Assembly (NCBI GenBank): GCA_913777465.1
Contig: CAJYRQ010000051.1
Coordinates: 1-64,000, forward strand
Reading direction: 5' to 3'
Length of the DNA stretch: 64,000 bases
Origin: an uncultured Chryseobacterium sp.
Lineage (GTDB): Bacteria > Bacteroidota > Bacteroidia > Flavobacteriales > Weeksellaceae
Shown in pieces: positions 50,333-58,806 of the stretch (within the stretch, counting starts at the first letter, position 1; every line of letters starts with the position of its first letter). The notes beneath the pieces were generated by a model. That model was given only the letters and a program-made list of their open reading frames with translations, did not search any database and was not told the DNA's origin. A program made the translations under genes and the position numbers.

Positions 50333-53125
50333 ATGGCTACTAAAACAGATATAGATATTAAAAAACAGATTTTCGTTAAGAACGCACATCTTAATAATCT
50401 GAAACACATTGATGTTCTCATCCCCAAAAATAAGCTGATCGTCATTACAGGAGTTTCCGGAAGCGGAAAATCCTCACTGGCGTTTGATACGATTTATGCG
50501 GAAGGACAGAGAAGGTATGTAGAGAGTCTCAGCTCCTACGCACGGCAGTTTTTGGGAAAGCTGGAGAAACCGAAAGTTGACGATATTAAAGGATTGGCCC
50601 CTTCCATCGCCATCCAGCAAAAAGTAATTTCCTCCAATCCGAGATCTACGGTGGGAACGTCCACGGAAATTTACGATTACATGAAACTCCTTTTCGCAAG
50701 GGTCGGAAAAACCTATTCCCCGGTTTCCGGTGAAGAAGTGAAAAAAGATTCCGTTTCCGATGTGGTGGATTTTATCAAAGCGTCAAAAAAAGATGTTTCG
50801 TTTTTATTAACCGCTCCGTATGATTATGATGCGGCGAATTTCGGAGAGAACCTGAATGTCCTGAAACTGGCCGGTTTCACACGGCTTGAGGTCAACGGCA
50901 ATGTAGCAGGCATCGAAGACCTGGAAAGCTTCGGTTTCACTCCTGAAAAGGGAATGGAAATCAATCTGGTGATCGACCGTTTTGCATATGAAGAAGACGA
51001 AAGTTTCCTGCAGCGACTGGCGGACTCCATTCAGATGGCATTCTATGAGGGCCGCGGTTATTGTTCGTTAAAGAATATGGATACCGGAAAAGTAAAGGAA
51101 TTCTCCAATAAGTTTGAGCTGGACGGCATTGAATTCCTGGAGCCGAACGTCCATTTTTTCAGCTTCAACAATCCTTACGGGGCCTGCCCGACCTGCGAAG
51201 GCTACGGAAAAATAATCGGGATTGATGAAGACCTTGTAGTTCCGAACAAAGCCTTATCGGTTTTCGAAGATGCGGTGGCATCCTGGAGAGGAGAAAGCAT
51301 GAGCGAATGGAAAAGGGATTTTATTAAAAAAGCAAAAGACTTCCCGATTCATAAACCTTACCATCAATTAACGAAAGAACAAAGAAAATACCTGTGGAAA
51401 GGAGACGGAAAAAGCACCTTCCCATCCATTGATAATTTCTTTAAGATGCTGGAAGAAAACTTATACAAAATCCAGTACAGGGTAATGCTTTCCCGCTATC
51501 GCGGAAAAACACTCTGCCCGACCTGTGAAGGCCTGAGGCTGCGTGAAGAAACAAGCTGGGTGAAAATCGACGGGCATAACGTCCAGTCGATGATCGAGCT
51601 GCCTCTGGATGAACTTTTCCCCCTGATTAACGGACTGAAATTATCTGAACACGACCAGGAAATCGCCAAAAGGCTCCTCTATGAGATTACAACCCGTATC
51701 GAATTTTTACTCAAGGTAGGTTTGGGCTATTTAACCCTGAACAGAACTTCCAATACCCTTTCCGGCGGTGAAAGCCAAAGGATTAACCTGGCGACAAGTT
51801 TAGGGAGCTCGCTGGTAGGTTCCATTTATATCCTGGATGAACCTTCCATAGGGCTTCACTCCAGAGATACCGAAAATTTGATCGAAGTCCTGCACAACCT
51901 GCGCGACCTCGGCAATACCGTTATTGTAGTGGAACACGACGAAGACGTAATGAAAGCCGCGGACTACATCATCGATATCGGGCCTGAAGCCGGCTATCTG
52001 GGAGGCGAACTTGTATTTGCAGGCGACTACAAGGAACTGAAGAATGCAGATACCCTTACCTCAAAATACCTTACCGGAAGATTGGAAATCGAGATTCCTA
52101 AAAAACGGAGGAAGCCCGAAGAGTGGATCAAAATCAAAGGTGCCCGGCAGAATAACCTGAAAAACGTGGATGTAGATATTCCTCTGGAAAGCCTTGCCGT
52201 GATTTCAGGAATTTCAGGAAGCGGAAAGTCGACTTTAATGAAAGAAATCCTTACCAATGATATTCAGATCCAGTTGGGCATGGGCGGTAAAAAAGGCGAT
52301 TATGATTCCGTAGAGTTCCCGGCCAAACTGATTAAAAACATTGAGCTGATCGATCAGAATCCGATTGGAAAATCATCGCGTTCGAATCCGGTAACCTACC
52401 TGAAAGCGTATGACGACATCCGGGATCTTTTTGCCAAGCAGAAAATGGCAAAGATGATGGGCTATAAGCCGAAACACTTCTCTTTCAATGTAGACGGCGG
52501 AAGATGCGACGAATGTAAAGGCGAAGGCGTAATTAATGTTTCGATGCAGTTTATGGCAGATATCGAGCTGGAATGTGAAGTCTGTAAAGGAACCCGCTTC
52601 AAAAACGAAATCCTGGAGGTAAAATACGACGAGAAGAACATTTCGGATATCCTTCACATGACCGTTGACGAAGCCCTGGAATTCTTTACTGATAATAAAG
52701 AAGAAAAAATCGCAACCAAACTGAGGCCTCTGCAGGATGTCGGCTTGGGTTACCTGCAGCTCGGGCAGAGCTCTTCTACCCTTTCCGGCGGTGAAGCACA
52801 GCGTGTAAAGCTGGCTTCTTTTCTGGTAAAAGGCGTGACGACGGACAAAACCCTGTTTATTTTTGATGAGCCATCTACCGGTCTTCATTTCCACGATATC
52901 CAGAAATTGCTGAAGTCTCTGCAGGCACTCATTGATCTGGGTCACTCCGTGATTGTTATTGAACATCAGCCGGATATTATCAAATCGGCAGACTATATCG
53001 TCGATATCGGGCCGGAAGCCGGAAAGCACGGCGGCGAAGTGGTGTTTACGGGAACTCCGGAACAGCTCGCAAAAGACAAAAAATCTCATATGGCGAAATA
53101 CATCAAAGAAAAGCTGGAAAATTAA
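50333..53125 (+). CDS. uvrA: Excinuclease ABC subunit A
   Basis: Damage-recognition ATPase of nucleotide excision repair, 930 residues. It has two ABC modules: Walker A GVSGSGKSSLAFD near residue 36 and GISGSGKSTLMKE near 627, with signatures LSGGESQRINLATSL near 480 and LSGGEAQRVKLASFL near 820. A zinc site CPTC...CPTC is inserted in the first module (near 284 and 394), and CDECKGEG with CEVCKGTR in the second (near 724-760). The ATG at 50333 is used; longer in-frame starts precede the -7 box. It stands alone with its own terminator. Confidence 0.97.
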   Translation: MATKTDIDIKKQIFVKNAHLNNLKHIDVLIPKNKLIVITGVSGSGKSSLAFDTIYAEGQRRYVESLSSYARQFLGKLEKPKVDDIKGLAPSIAIQQKVISSNPRSTVGTSTEIYDYMKLLFARVGKTYSPVSGEEVKKDSVSDVVDFIKASKKDVSFLLTAPYDYDAANFGENLNVLKLAGFTRLEVNGNVAGIEDLESFGFTPEKGMEINLVIDRFAYEEDESFLQRLADSIQMAFYEGRGYCSLKNMDTGKVKEFSNKFELDGIEFLEPNVHFFSFNNPYGACPTCEGYGKIIGIDEDLVVPNKALSVFEDAVASWRGESMSEWKRDFIKKAKDFPIHKPYHQLTKEQRKYLWKGDGKSTFPSIDNFFKMLEENLYKIQYRVMLSRYRGKTLCPTCEGLRLREETSWVKIDGHNVQSMIELPLDELFPLINGLKLSEHDQEIAKRLLYEITTRIEFLLKVGLGYLTLNRTSNTLSGGESQRINLATSLGSSLVGSIYILDEPSIGLHSRDTENLIEVLHNLRDLGNTVIVVEHDEDVMKAADYIIDIGPEAGYLGGELVFAGDYKELKNADTLTSKYLTGRLEIEIPKKRRKPEEWIKIKGARQNNLKNVDVDIPLESLAVISGISGSGKSTLMKEILTNDIQIQLGMGGKKGDYDSVEFPAKLIKNIELIDQNPIGKSSRSNPVTYLKAYDDIRDLFAKQKMAKMMGYKPKHFSFNVDGGRCDECKGEGVINVSMQFMADIELECEVCKGTRFKNEILEVKYDEKNISDILHMTVDEALEFFTDNKEEKIATKLRPLQDVGLGYLQLGQSSSTLSGGEAQRVKLASFLVKGVTTDKTLFIFDEPSTGLHFHDIQKLLKSLQALIDLGHSVIVIEHQPDIIKSADYIVDIGPEAGKHGGEVVFTGTPEQLAKDKKSHMAKYIKEKLEN

Positions 53126-53128
53126 AAT

Positions 53129-53157
53129 AAAGGCTGTCCGGAAAGGGCAGCTTTTTT
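53129..53157 (+). terminator. Terminator of uvrA
   Basis: AAGGCTGTCC (53130-53139) pairs with GGGCAGCTTTT (53145-53155), with one mismatch, followed by T. Confidence 0.75.
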
Positions 53158-53202
53158 AATGAAGCATCCATCATCCGGGCTACCGGACTGTAGCTGAAAA
53201 TA

Positions 53203-53238
53203 GAAAAGATCACAGATTTGAAACCTGTGATCTTTTTA
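53203..53238 (-). terminator. Terminator of tRNA-Arg
   Basis: AAAAGATCACAG (53204-53215) pairs perfectly with CTGTGATCTTTT (53225-53236). On the minus strand it lies about 20 bases after the tRNA 3' end. It works in either direction. Confidence 0.75.
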
Positions 53239-53256
53239 TATTATTACATTTCTGTA

Positions 53257-53331
53257 TGGTAGTCCCACCAAGAATCGAACTTGGATCTAAAGTTTAGGAA
53301 ACTTCTATTCTATCCGTTGAACTATGGGACC
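53257..53331 (-). tRNA. tRNA-Arg (anticodon CCT)
   Basis: The reverse complement gives a 75-base cloverleaf: acceptor stem GGTCCCA/TGGGACT, D arm with GTTC, anticodon stem GAAGT/ACTTT with loop TTCCTAA (anticodon CCT), T loop TTCGATT, discriminator A and encoded CCA. It reads AGG. A minus-strand -7 box TATCTTTG (53343-53350) lies 11 bases upstream of the 5' end. Confidence 0.94.
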
Positions 53332-53342
53332 GTTTAGGTTGC

Positions 53343-53350
53343 CAAAGATA
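53343..53350 (-). promoter_or_regulatory. -7 box of tRNA-Arg
   Basis: The minus-strand sequence TATCTTTG matches TAnnTTTG and lies 11 bases before the mature tRNA end. No -33 TTG is seen at standard distance. Confidence 0.55.
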
Positions 53351-53440
53351 GTAATTTTTTATGATTTAAATAAAAGAATCCGCCCTTTAGGAGCGAATTC
53401 AGTAGATAAAAACATCTCATTTTTTTAATTAGACAACAAT

Positions 53441-53470
53441 AAAAAAGCACAGCCGACGATGCTGTGCTTA
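53441..53470 (-). terminator. Hairpin downstream of the GLPGLI gene
   Basis: AAGCACAGC (53445-53453) pairs with GCTGTGCTT (53461-53469). On the minus strand six T follow. It lies about 175 bases after the GLPGLI stop codon. The surrounding gap 53351-53642 holds nothing else recognisable. Confidence 0.65.
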
Positions 53471-53642
53471 AATTTTTATAAATTTAATTGCGATTCCAGA
53501 ACTGAAAAAAGCAAAATTAAGTTCCACTACAGTTGTATTTCTTAGTAAATGTAGGAATAAATTTTATGCCAAACAATGAACTGAATGTTAAATTCACTAC
53601 TTATGCAGAAGAAATTACAGGAATTTTTTTCCTCAGATCGAT

Positions 53643-54461
53643 TTAAGGATACGCAACAGCCTTTTCCAGATTGATGGGATTGTTGTATTTTTTAATATTC
53701 GCCTTCAGTCGGTTATTGATTTCCCTGGAATTTGCGGCATTTACTACCGTTCCGTCATTCAGGTAAAACTGTTCTCTGTTGGAAGCATTTTTAAGGTAAT
53801 TTACAGGAGATTCGTAATAGGTAAGTTTGGTATTCCGATACTTCTCCCATTCTACCGGCACACTCATTTGCCTTGACATTTCAATGAACCGGTTTTTGGA
53901 GATCCCAGCCATCTTTACCGATTTTACCAACTCAAAACGGTAATTGTCTTTGTCATCATAAAGCTCTACAATCAGTCCCGGCAGGCCATGAAATTTGTAC
54001 GGCCCTTCCTGGAACGGAATTTCTTTCGTAAACCAGGCCGTCCAGTTTCTTCCTCCGTAAGTCGTGGTTGCCTTCTGCAGCATGAGACCTTTTAGTTTTT
54101 TGCTTTCTTTGGCCAGTTTCCAGTTCTGTGATTCTGCAGACTGAAGCTTCAGGATCGTACTCCCTTCCAGAATATCAAATTCTTCATACTGATCATTTCC
54201 TTTTTTGTGAAAAACAATGGAAGACGTATTCAGCTTGGCATCACCCGGAAATTTAAGGTTATTGCTGATTAGTGAATCGGCTACGAAGAAATCTCTGGTA
54301 TAGTAGGTGACGTTATCATTTTCAATATCAAGGTGATAATTTTCTTTGGTCCGGACTGTTGAAGCCGAATCTTTTTTATATACGACATCATAGATAAACC
54401 GATGAGTCTGGGATTTCATCAAAGATCCCGTAATCAAAAAGGTAAAAAACAATTTGTTCAT
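53643..54461 (-). CDS. GLPGLI-family exported protein
   Basis: A 272-residue Bacteroidota-specific exported protein named for its motif, present here as KFHGLPGLIVELYD near residues 168-181. The ATG at 54461 gives the signal peptide MNKLFFTFLITGSLMKSQ; an in-frame start nine codons upstream has no such support. The mature part is beta-rich, with the family phrase RNWTAWFTKEIPFQEGPYKF before the motif and a C-terminal PINLEKAVAYP-like tail. Functions of the family are unknown; members are often encoded near metallopeptidases or TonB receptors, which is not the case here. Confidence 0.92.
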   Translation of the reverse strand: MNKLFFTFLITGSLMKSQTHRFIYDVVYKKDSASTVRTKENYHLDIENDNVTYYTRDFFVADSLISNNLKFPGDAKLNTSSIVFHKKGNDQYEEFDILEGSTILKLQSAESQNWKLAKESKKLKGLMLQKATTTYGGRNWTAWFTKEIPFQEGPYKFHGLPGLIVELYDDKDNYRFELVKSVKMAGISKNRFIEMSRQMSVPVEWEKYRNTKLTYYESPVNYLKNASNREQFYLNDGTVVNAANSREINNRLKANIKKYNNPINLEKAVAYP

Positions 54462-54744
54462 GTTATTTAAGTTAAAAGGTTTTAGCATAGTTAAAAAGCA
54501 GTTCTCACTTTTGTACTTTGTAACCGGAGAAGCTCTTTATTTTCATCAAAATAAGCACAATTAATCATTACCTAATGAATTAAAAATGATAAAATTTTAA
54601 TAATTTTTCAAACCGGACCGTTAAAGATTAATTCCGTTTTTTTAACATTTGGAATATGAAATAGAGTTATCGTTAAACATATCTTAAACTTCGGAAAATA
54701 TGCCTCTCTTTAAAAGGATTTCCGTTTTAATCTAAAAATAAAAA

Positions 54745-54770
54745 ACCGGAGACTCTTGCGAGTTTCCGGA
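54745..54770 (-). terminator. Terminator of the DsbA-like gene
   Basis: CCGGAGACTC (54746-54755) pairs with GAGTTTCCGG (54760-54769) with a TTGC loop and one G:U pair. On the minus strand T6 follows. The remaining gap 54462-54744 holds no gene that I can see. Confidence 0.8.
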
Positions 54771-54796
54771 AAAAAATTTGCTAAATATTAATGAAA

Positions 54797-55801
54797 TTAA
54801 TTCGATTTCAGGGTCCAGATCGAACCGTTTTTTGTGGTAAGCTTTTCAAGACTGCCCTTCGCTGAAAGGTCGTTCAGCAGCTGCTCGCTTTCCCTTCTCG
54901 GTGTCCCGGACAATTCGGAGTATTCTTTTGCCGTCAGCGAACTGTATTTGGCAAAAAGGCTCTCCCAGTTTTTGGAATACTCGGATTTTTTAGTGTCCAA
55001 ATTTACTTTTAAAATAGCTGTTTCGTAGAAAGCATACGGCTTGGAGCCGTAAACGATTTCTTTGCTTCCGGCACCGTTCGTAAAAAACATGGTAGGAAAA
55101 CCTCTTACTCCCATTTCCCTCGCCAGTTTCAGGTCTTCCTGAAAGAGTTCTTTTCCTTTTCCTTCAAAATCTTTCTTCAGCTGATCGGTATCAAGGCCTG
55201 TTTTTTTTGCTGCAGCCGCAATATGTTCCCACTTGGCGATATTCTTTTTCTTTAAGAATACCATCTCACGGAGTTCCCGCATAAATTCAACAGCCTTGGT
55301 TTTATCCTGAAGCTGTGCCGCTTTAAAAGCGATGGATGGCGGATAGGAAGAATCCAGTGGATCCTGAAGCCACACATCCCCGTCGATCGGCATATCGTAA
55401 TATAAACTCACTTCATCCCAGTGGTGGGCCACGTCAGACGGTTTGCTGATGCCGCCGCTGTTGTAGCTCCAGTCCGGAAGAAGACCTCCCATTCTGTATT
55501 CAATATCGACGTTGTTTCCGTATTCCAGCTTAAGTTTTCTAAGTTGGGGCTCGATCCCCCAGCATGATGAGCAGATGGGATCTGTAAAATAAATAACTTT
55601 TACAGGTTTTTCATTAGCCTTTACATCGATGTTCCCGATTTCGGTTCTTTCCCCGGGAACTTCACAAATTCCTGTAGCAGGATCGCATAACAGCGGATTC
55701 GTTGATTTATTTTCCATTTTCTTACGTTTATCATTTTGCCCGTTACAGCTGCTGAGCACAGCTGTAATGAACATAAATGTTAATATTTTGCGATTCAGCA
55801 T
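54797..55801 (-). CDS. DsbA-family (FrnE-like) thioredoxin-fold lipoprotein
   Basis: A 334-residue lipoprotein (lipobox LSSC, Cys19) with a DsbA-like thioredoxin fold containing a helical insert. The active-site motif is DPICSSCW (Cys77, Cys80), the cis-Pro loop is VRGFPTMFF near 223, and the insert spans about 110-215 (WLQDPLDSSYPPSIAFKAA). Two further cysteines (39, 46) precede the fold in LLCDPATGICEVPG. A C-terminal segment of about 80 residues after the fold looks like a small helical winged domain. It should oxidise or isomerise thiols in the periplasm. It is divergent from an HxlR regulator gene. Confidence 0.85.
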   Translation of the reverse strand: MLNRKILTFMFITAVLSSCNGQNDKRKKMENKSTNPLLCDPATGICEVPGERTEIGNIDVKANEKPVKVIYFTDPICSSCWGIEPQLRKLKLEYGNNVDIEYRMGGLLPDWSYNSGGISKPSDVAHHWDEVSLYYDMPIDGDVWLQDPLDSSYPPSIAFKAAQLQDKTKAVEFMRELREMVFLKKKNIAKWEHIAAAAKKTGLDTDQLKKDFEGKGKELFQEDLKLAREMGVRGFPTMFFTNGAGSKEIVYGSKPYAFYETAILKVNLDTKKSEYSKNWESLFAKYSSLTAKEYSELSGTPRRESEQLLNDLSAKGSLEKLTTKNGSIWTLKSN

Positions 55802-55839
55802 TTATCGTGTTAAGATTTGATGTCCTTATTACTGTTTCA

Positions 55840-55899
55840 CAAAACTAAGATTTAATCATCACAACCAGGCAATGGATTTCCTTTTGGAAACCGGTTTCC
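55840..55899. promoter_or_regulatory. Divergent control region with 14-bp palindrome
   Basis: A minus-strand -7 box TAGTTTTG (55840-55847) lies upstream of the DsbA-like gene, with a TTG at 55870-55872. The perfect palindrome GGAAACCGGTTTCC occupies 55886-55899, between this promoter and a plus-strand -7-like TATCTTTA (55928-55935) ahead of the HxlR gene. It is placed as an operator for the HxlR dimer would be. Confidence 0.6.
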
Positions 55900-55956
55900 T
55901 CCATGAAACCAACTTACCAAAATTTCATATCTTTACCGCTTTAAAACAAATCAGCA

Positions 55957-56316
55957 ATGAGAAAGGAAGCCAGCTACAATACCTCTCCGGTATGCAAGCA
56001 CAGGATGAACGCCATCAAAGATTCAATGGAAATTTTATCCGGCAAATGGAAATTCCATATTTTAGGAACCCTGATGCAAGGCGGGAAAATGCGGTTTATG
56101 GACCTGCTGCGTGAAATCGACGGCATTGCAGCCAAGATGCTTTCCAAAGAACTGCAGGATATGGAAATCAACCACCTTATCAAACGTACGGTACTCGATA
56201 CGAAGCCCGTAACCGTAGAATATGAAGTCACGGAGTACGGCAAAACCATTGAACCCATCATCGATGAAATCGCAAAATGGGGCATCGAATACCGGAAATC
56301 CCTGTATCAAAAATAA
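55957..56316 (+). CDS. HxlR-family transcriptional regulator
   Basis: A 119-residue winged-helix regulator. The HxlR core is complete: SPVCKHRMNAIKDSMEILSGKWKFHILGTLMQGGKMRFMDLLREIDGIAAKMLSKELQDME and then YEVTEYGKTIEPIIDEIAKWG. The conserved Cys13 in SPVCKHR corresponds to the redox- or electrophile-sensing cysteine of several HxlR regulators. The divergent DsbA-like thiol protein fits a thiol-stress circuit; this is inferred. DNA-binding residues are in the Lys-Met-Leu-Ser-Lys-Glu-Leu helix. Confidence 0.9.
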   Translation: MRKEASYNTSPVCKHRMNAIKDSMEILSGKWKFHILGTLMQGGKMRFMDLLREIDGIAAKMLSKELQDMEINHLIKRTVLDTKPVTVEYEVTEYGKTIEPIIDEIAKWGIEYRKSLYQK

Positions 56317-56318
56317 AA

Positions 56319-56338
56319 ACCGGCCTATAAATGCCGGT
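56319..56338. terminator. Hairpin after the HxlR gene
   Basis: ACCGGC (56319-56324) pairs with GCCGGT (56333-56338). There is no T tract on the plus strand and a weak one on the minus strand. The gap from here to 56679 shows no gene or other feature. Confidence 0.5.
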
Positions 56339-56679
56339 CTGAAAAAACAAAAATTGATATGGATATGATTGTTTGTGTTTTTTATTAATACAAATTTATA
56401 TTTATTTAGAATTAATAAAAATAATAAACGAATGATATTTATCACCTTTTGAGGAAATCCGGCCAATTTTCATTGATACAATATGAAGCAATATTCGGAT
56501 AATAGGTCGGAGGTTTCTTTTTATTGATCGGTTAGAAACTTATATCAAGTGAAATCGTTCAGTGATCTGCTTATTAATGCCTTGTATAAAGCCTAACTTA
56601 TAATGTCACTTCTATTCTGATTTCAATACTCACTACAAATAATTTGAAGGTCGTCAAGTTCTTTTTAGCTGAAACTATT

Positions 56680-57186
56680 CTAATCTCCGCTCCTGGTAAG
56701 CTGATCCAGCTTTTTGAGTAAGGTGGGGATTCTGAAATTACCGTGCATCCGCTCAACTTCAGGCCGTACTGCATCTACATCGATCCCTTTTGCCGTGAGG
56801 AAAAGCGGAGTCTTGCTTTCACCACGGTAAATGGTTCTTCTTTGAGGATCATTGCTGTTGAAACCGTTCTTCGCAATGCCGATTACAGGGTATTTTTGTC
56901 CCAGGGATTCATACAGGTAACCTCCGAGACCGTTTTTTCCGTCTTCATCCAAAGTCACGTAGCCGTCAACGATAATGAGATCACCCGGCTGCAGATTGAT
57001 TTTATCCAAAAGGTTCAGGATACAGGGCAATTCCCTTTTATAAAAGGCACCGCTTTCGTAATCTGAAGTAATGGCTGTCTTTTCACTGAAAATTGCTGAC
57101 TCCTGTTCAGAATTCCAGTCTTTGAAAGCGAGACAGACGGTGTTGGCGTAATCTTCGTAATAATACGTATCAAAAGCGTAGATCAT
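56680..57186 (-). CDS. Short endonuclease V-like protein
   Basis: A 168-residue protein resembling endonuclease V, which cuts DNA or RNA next to inosine. The three acidic residues of the active site appear conserved in position: Asp6 (IYAFDTYYY), Glu52 (YKRELPCI) and Asp74 (LIIVDGYVTL), followed by VIGIAKNGF with Lys106, as in the canonical Ile-Gly-Val-Ala-Lys. It is about 55 residues shorter than E. coli Nfi and lacks the PYIP wedge (DYES instead) and the ISHPR segment after the DG motif. It may therefore have a changed substrate. It lies 36 bases downstream of the VOC gene, same direction. Confidence 0.75.
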   Translation of the reverse strand: MIYAFDTYYYEDYANTVCLAFKDWNSEQESAIFSEKTAITSDYESGAFYKRELPCILNLLDKINLQPGDLIIVDGYVTLDEDGKNGLGGYLYESLGQKYPVIGIAKNGFNSNDPQRRTIYRGESKTPLFLTAKGIDVDAVRPEVERMHGNFRIPTLLKKLDQLTRSGD

Positions 57187-57222
57187 CTAAAAAGAAAAAA
57201 GTTAGTGGTTTAGAATTAAAAT

Positions 57223-57591
57223 TTATTGCTGGAAAAACTCACCGAAATGCCACAGAACACCGCTGGGATCGTGCACAAAACATTCTTTTCCCCAAGGCAG
57301 CGTTTGTACCAGGCTTATTTTTACCGATCCGTATTTTTCCGTGAGGTTTAACGACTGAACTTCCTGAAAAAATTCATCCGTGTTTTCTACTTCCACGAAA
57401 ACCATCGTATTGTCGATCCAGTCTTTTACATAGCCATCCTGAAGATAAAATCCAATGTCATTCCATCTGAACAACGACATTTTCGGATCAATTGCCACTT
57501 CTTCAAAACCTAGGTCCCGGTAAAAGCTTCTGCTGACTTCAAAATTTTCCGCACCGATGAACGGCCGGATAGATTTTACTTTCTGCTTCAT
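57223..57591 (-). CDS. VOC/glyoxalase-family protein
   Basis: A 122-residue protein of the vicinal-oxygen-chelate fold with two beta-alpha-beta-beta-beta units: IRPFIGAENFEVSRSFYRDLGFEE...LFRWNDIGFYLQD and NTMVFVEVENTDEFFQEVQSL...KECFVHDPSGVLWHFGEF. Such proteins include bleomycin-binding proteins, glyoxalase I and dioxygenases. Only some of the usual metal ligands are obvious (for example the C-terminal His/Glu in LWHFGEF), so the activity is open. The order of genes suggests cotranscription with the endonuclease V-like gene downstream. Confidence 0.85.
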   Translation of the reverse strand: MKQKVKSIRPFIGAENFEVSRSFYRDLGFEEVAIDPKMSLFRWNDIGFYLQDGYVKDWIDNTMVFVEVENTDEFFQEVQSLNLTEKYGSVKISLVQTLPWGKECFVHDPSGVLWHFGEFFQQ

Positions 57592-57623
57592 AATTTATTT
57601 TTATAGATTTATATTAAAAAAAT

Positions 57624-57662
57624 TAAAAGGCAAACTGCTGTGAAGCGCATTTGCCTTTTTTA
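57624..57662 (-). terminator. Terminator of the M28 peptidase gene
   Basis: AAAAGGCAAA (57625-57634) pairs with TTTGCCTTTT (57650-57659). On the minus strand it is followed by AATTTTTTT. Confidence 0.75.
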
Positions 57663-57674
57663 GTGAGGGATGAA

Positions 57675-58718
57675 TTATTTCTTATCAACCATAATTCGCT
57701 GCGGCCGGTTGGCCAGTTCCCACGCCGTGGCAAAAACCAGCTGTGTTCTTTTGGCCAACAGGTTATAATCGATTTTTTCTACGTCATCTGTTGGTTTGTG
57801 GTAATCTTCATGGATGCCATCGAAGAAAAAGGCCACCGGAACATTGTTTTTGGCAAAATTGTAATGGTCTGAGCGGTAATACAGTCTCTGCGTATCATTC
57901 GGATCGTCGTACTTATAATTCAGTTCCAGATTATTCGTCGTTTTGTTTGCAGTTTCGTTGATGACTTTCAACTGTGAGCTCAGCATTTCGGAACCGATCA
58001 CATATACATACTGCTTTCCTCTGTTTTCAGGATCATCACGCCCGATCATGTCAATGTTCAGATCCGCCACCGTATTGGCCAGCGGAAATACAGGGTTATC
58101 GGTATAATATTCCGAACCGAAAAGTCCATGCTCTTCACCCGTTACATGAAGGAAAAGGATGGATCGCTTAGGGCCGTTCCCTGCTTTTTTGGCTGCCTGG
58201 AATGCTTTTGCAATTTCCATCACGGCAACGGTCCCACTTCCGTCGTCATCCGCACCGTTATAAACTACCCCGTTTCTTGTTCCCACATGGTCATAATGCC
58301 CGGAGATAACCACAATTTCATCCGGCTTTTCAGAACCTTCGATAAAGGCCAGGATATTTTCAGAATCAGGAAGGTTTCCGCCGCCCCTTTTTTTCATAAA
58401 ATCTGCAGGAACCTTCTGATAGTAAGAACATGCTTTCGGATAGGAAATTCCCAGGGTTTTATAATAGTTAACCATATATTCTCCTGCCCTTTTCTGTCCC
58501 GGACTTCCCGTATCCCTTCCTTCCATCTCATCGGAAGCGATTACATAAAGGTTTTTCTTCAAATCTTCCGCCTTAATTTCTTTATAGGCAGAAAGAAAAG
58601 CCTTGCTTCCCTGCGCAGAAGTCGAAGATTTTGAAGTTCCGGTACCGGACGCATTGTTTGCGGTGCCGCAGCTTGCCAGCACAGCCACTGAAAATAATGG
58701 GATGAACAATTTTCTCAT
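57675..58718 (-). CDS. M28-family metallopeptidase lipoprotein
   Basis: A 347-residue zinc aminopeptidase anchored by a lipoprotein signal (lipobox LASC, Cys17) and preceded by a Ser/Thr/Gly-rich spacer to about residue 40. The M28 metal ligands are all visible: His in VISGHYDHVG near 141, Asp in NGADDDGSGT near 155, the Glu-Glu pair in HVTGEEHGLFG near 190, Asp in LNIDMIGRDDP near 222, and His in SDHYNFAKNNVPVAFFFDGIHEDYH near 290. It should release N-terminal amino acids from peptides outside the cytoplasm. Its 5' end is divergent from the aminotransferase gene with 88 bases between. Confidence 0.93.
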   Translation of the reverse strand: MRKLFIPLFSVAVLASCGTANNASGTGTSKSSTSAQGSKAFLSAYKEIKAEDLKKNLYVIASDEMEGRDTGSPGQKRAGEYMVNYYKTLGISYPKACSYYQKVPADFMKKRGGGNLPDSENILAFIEGSEKPDEIVVISGHYDHVGTRNGVVYNGADDDGSGTVAVMEIAKAFQAAKKAGNGPKRSILFLHVTGEEHGLFGSEYYTDNPVFPLANTVADLNIDMIGRDDPENRGKQYVYVIGSEMLSSQLKVINETANKTTNNLELNYKYDDPNDTQRLYYRSDHYNFAKNNVPVAFFFDGIHEDYHKPTDDVEKIDYNLLAKRTQLVFATAWELANRPQRIMVDKK

Positions 58719-58781
58719 TGATGAATAATTTGCTTAAAAATAACAAAATTTATTTAATCTCCGGCGGAGTGGTATTTTTCA

Positions 58782-58789
58782 TATATTTG
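58782..58789 (+). promoter_or_regulatory. -7 box of the aminotransferase gene
   Basis: TATATTTG matches the consensus and lies 17 bases before the ATG at 58807. No -33 TTG is seen at standard spacing. Confidence 0.5.
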
Positions 58790-58806
58790 AAATAAATGCA
58801 AAACGT

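Noticed and set aside
55872..56114. An 80-codon frame overlapping the start of the HxlR gene
   Set aside because: It is out of frame with the clearly conserved HxlR protein and has no recognisable domain.
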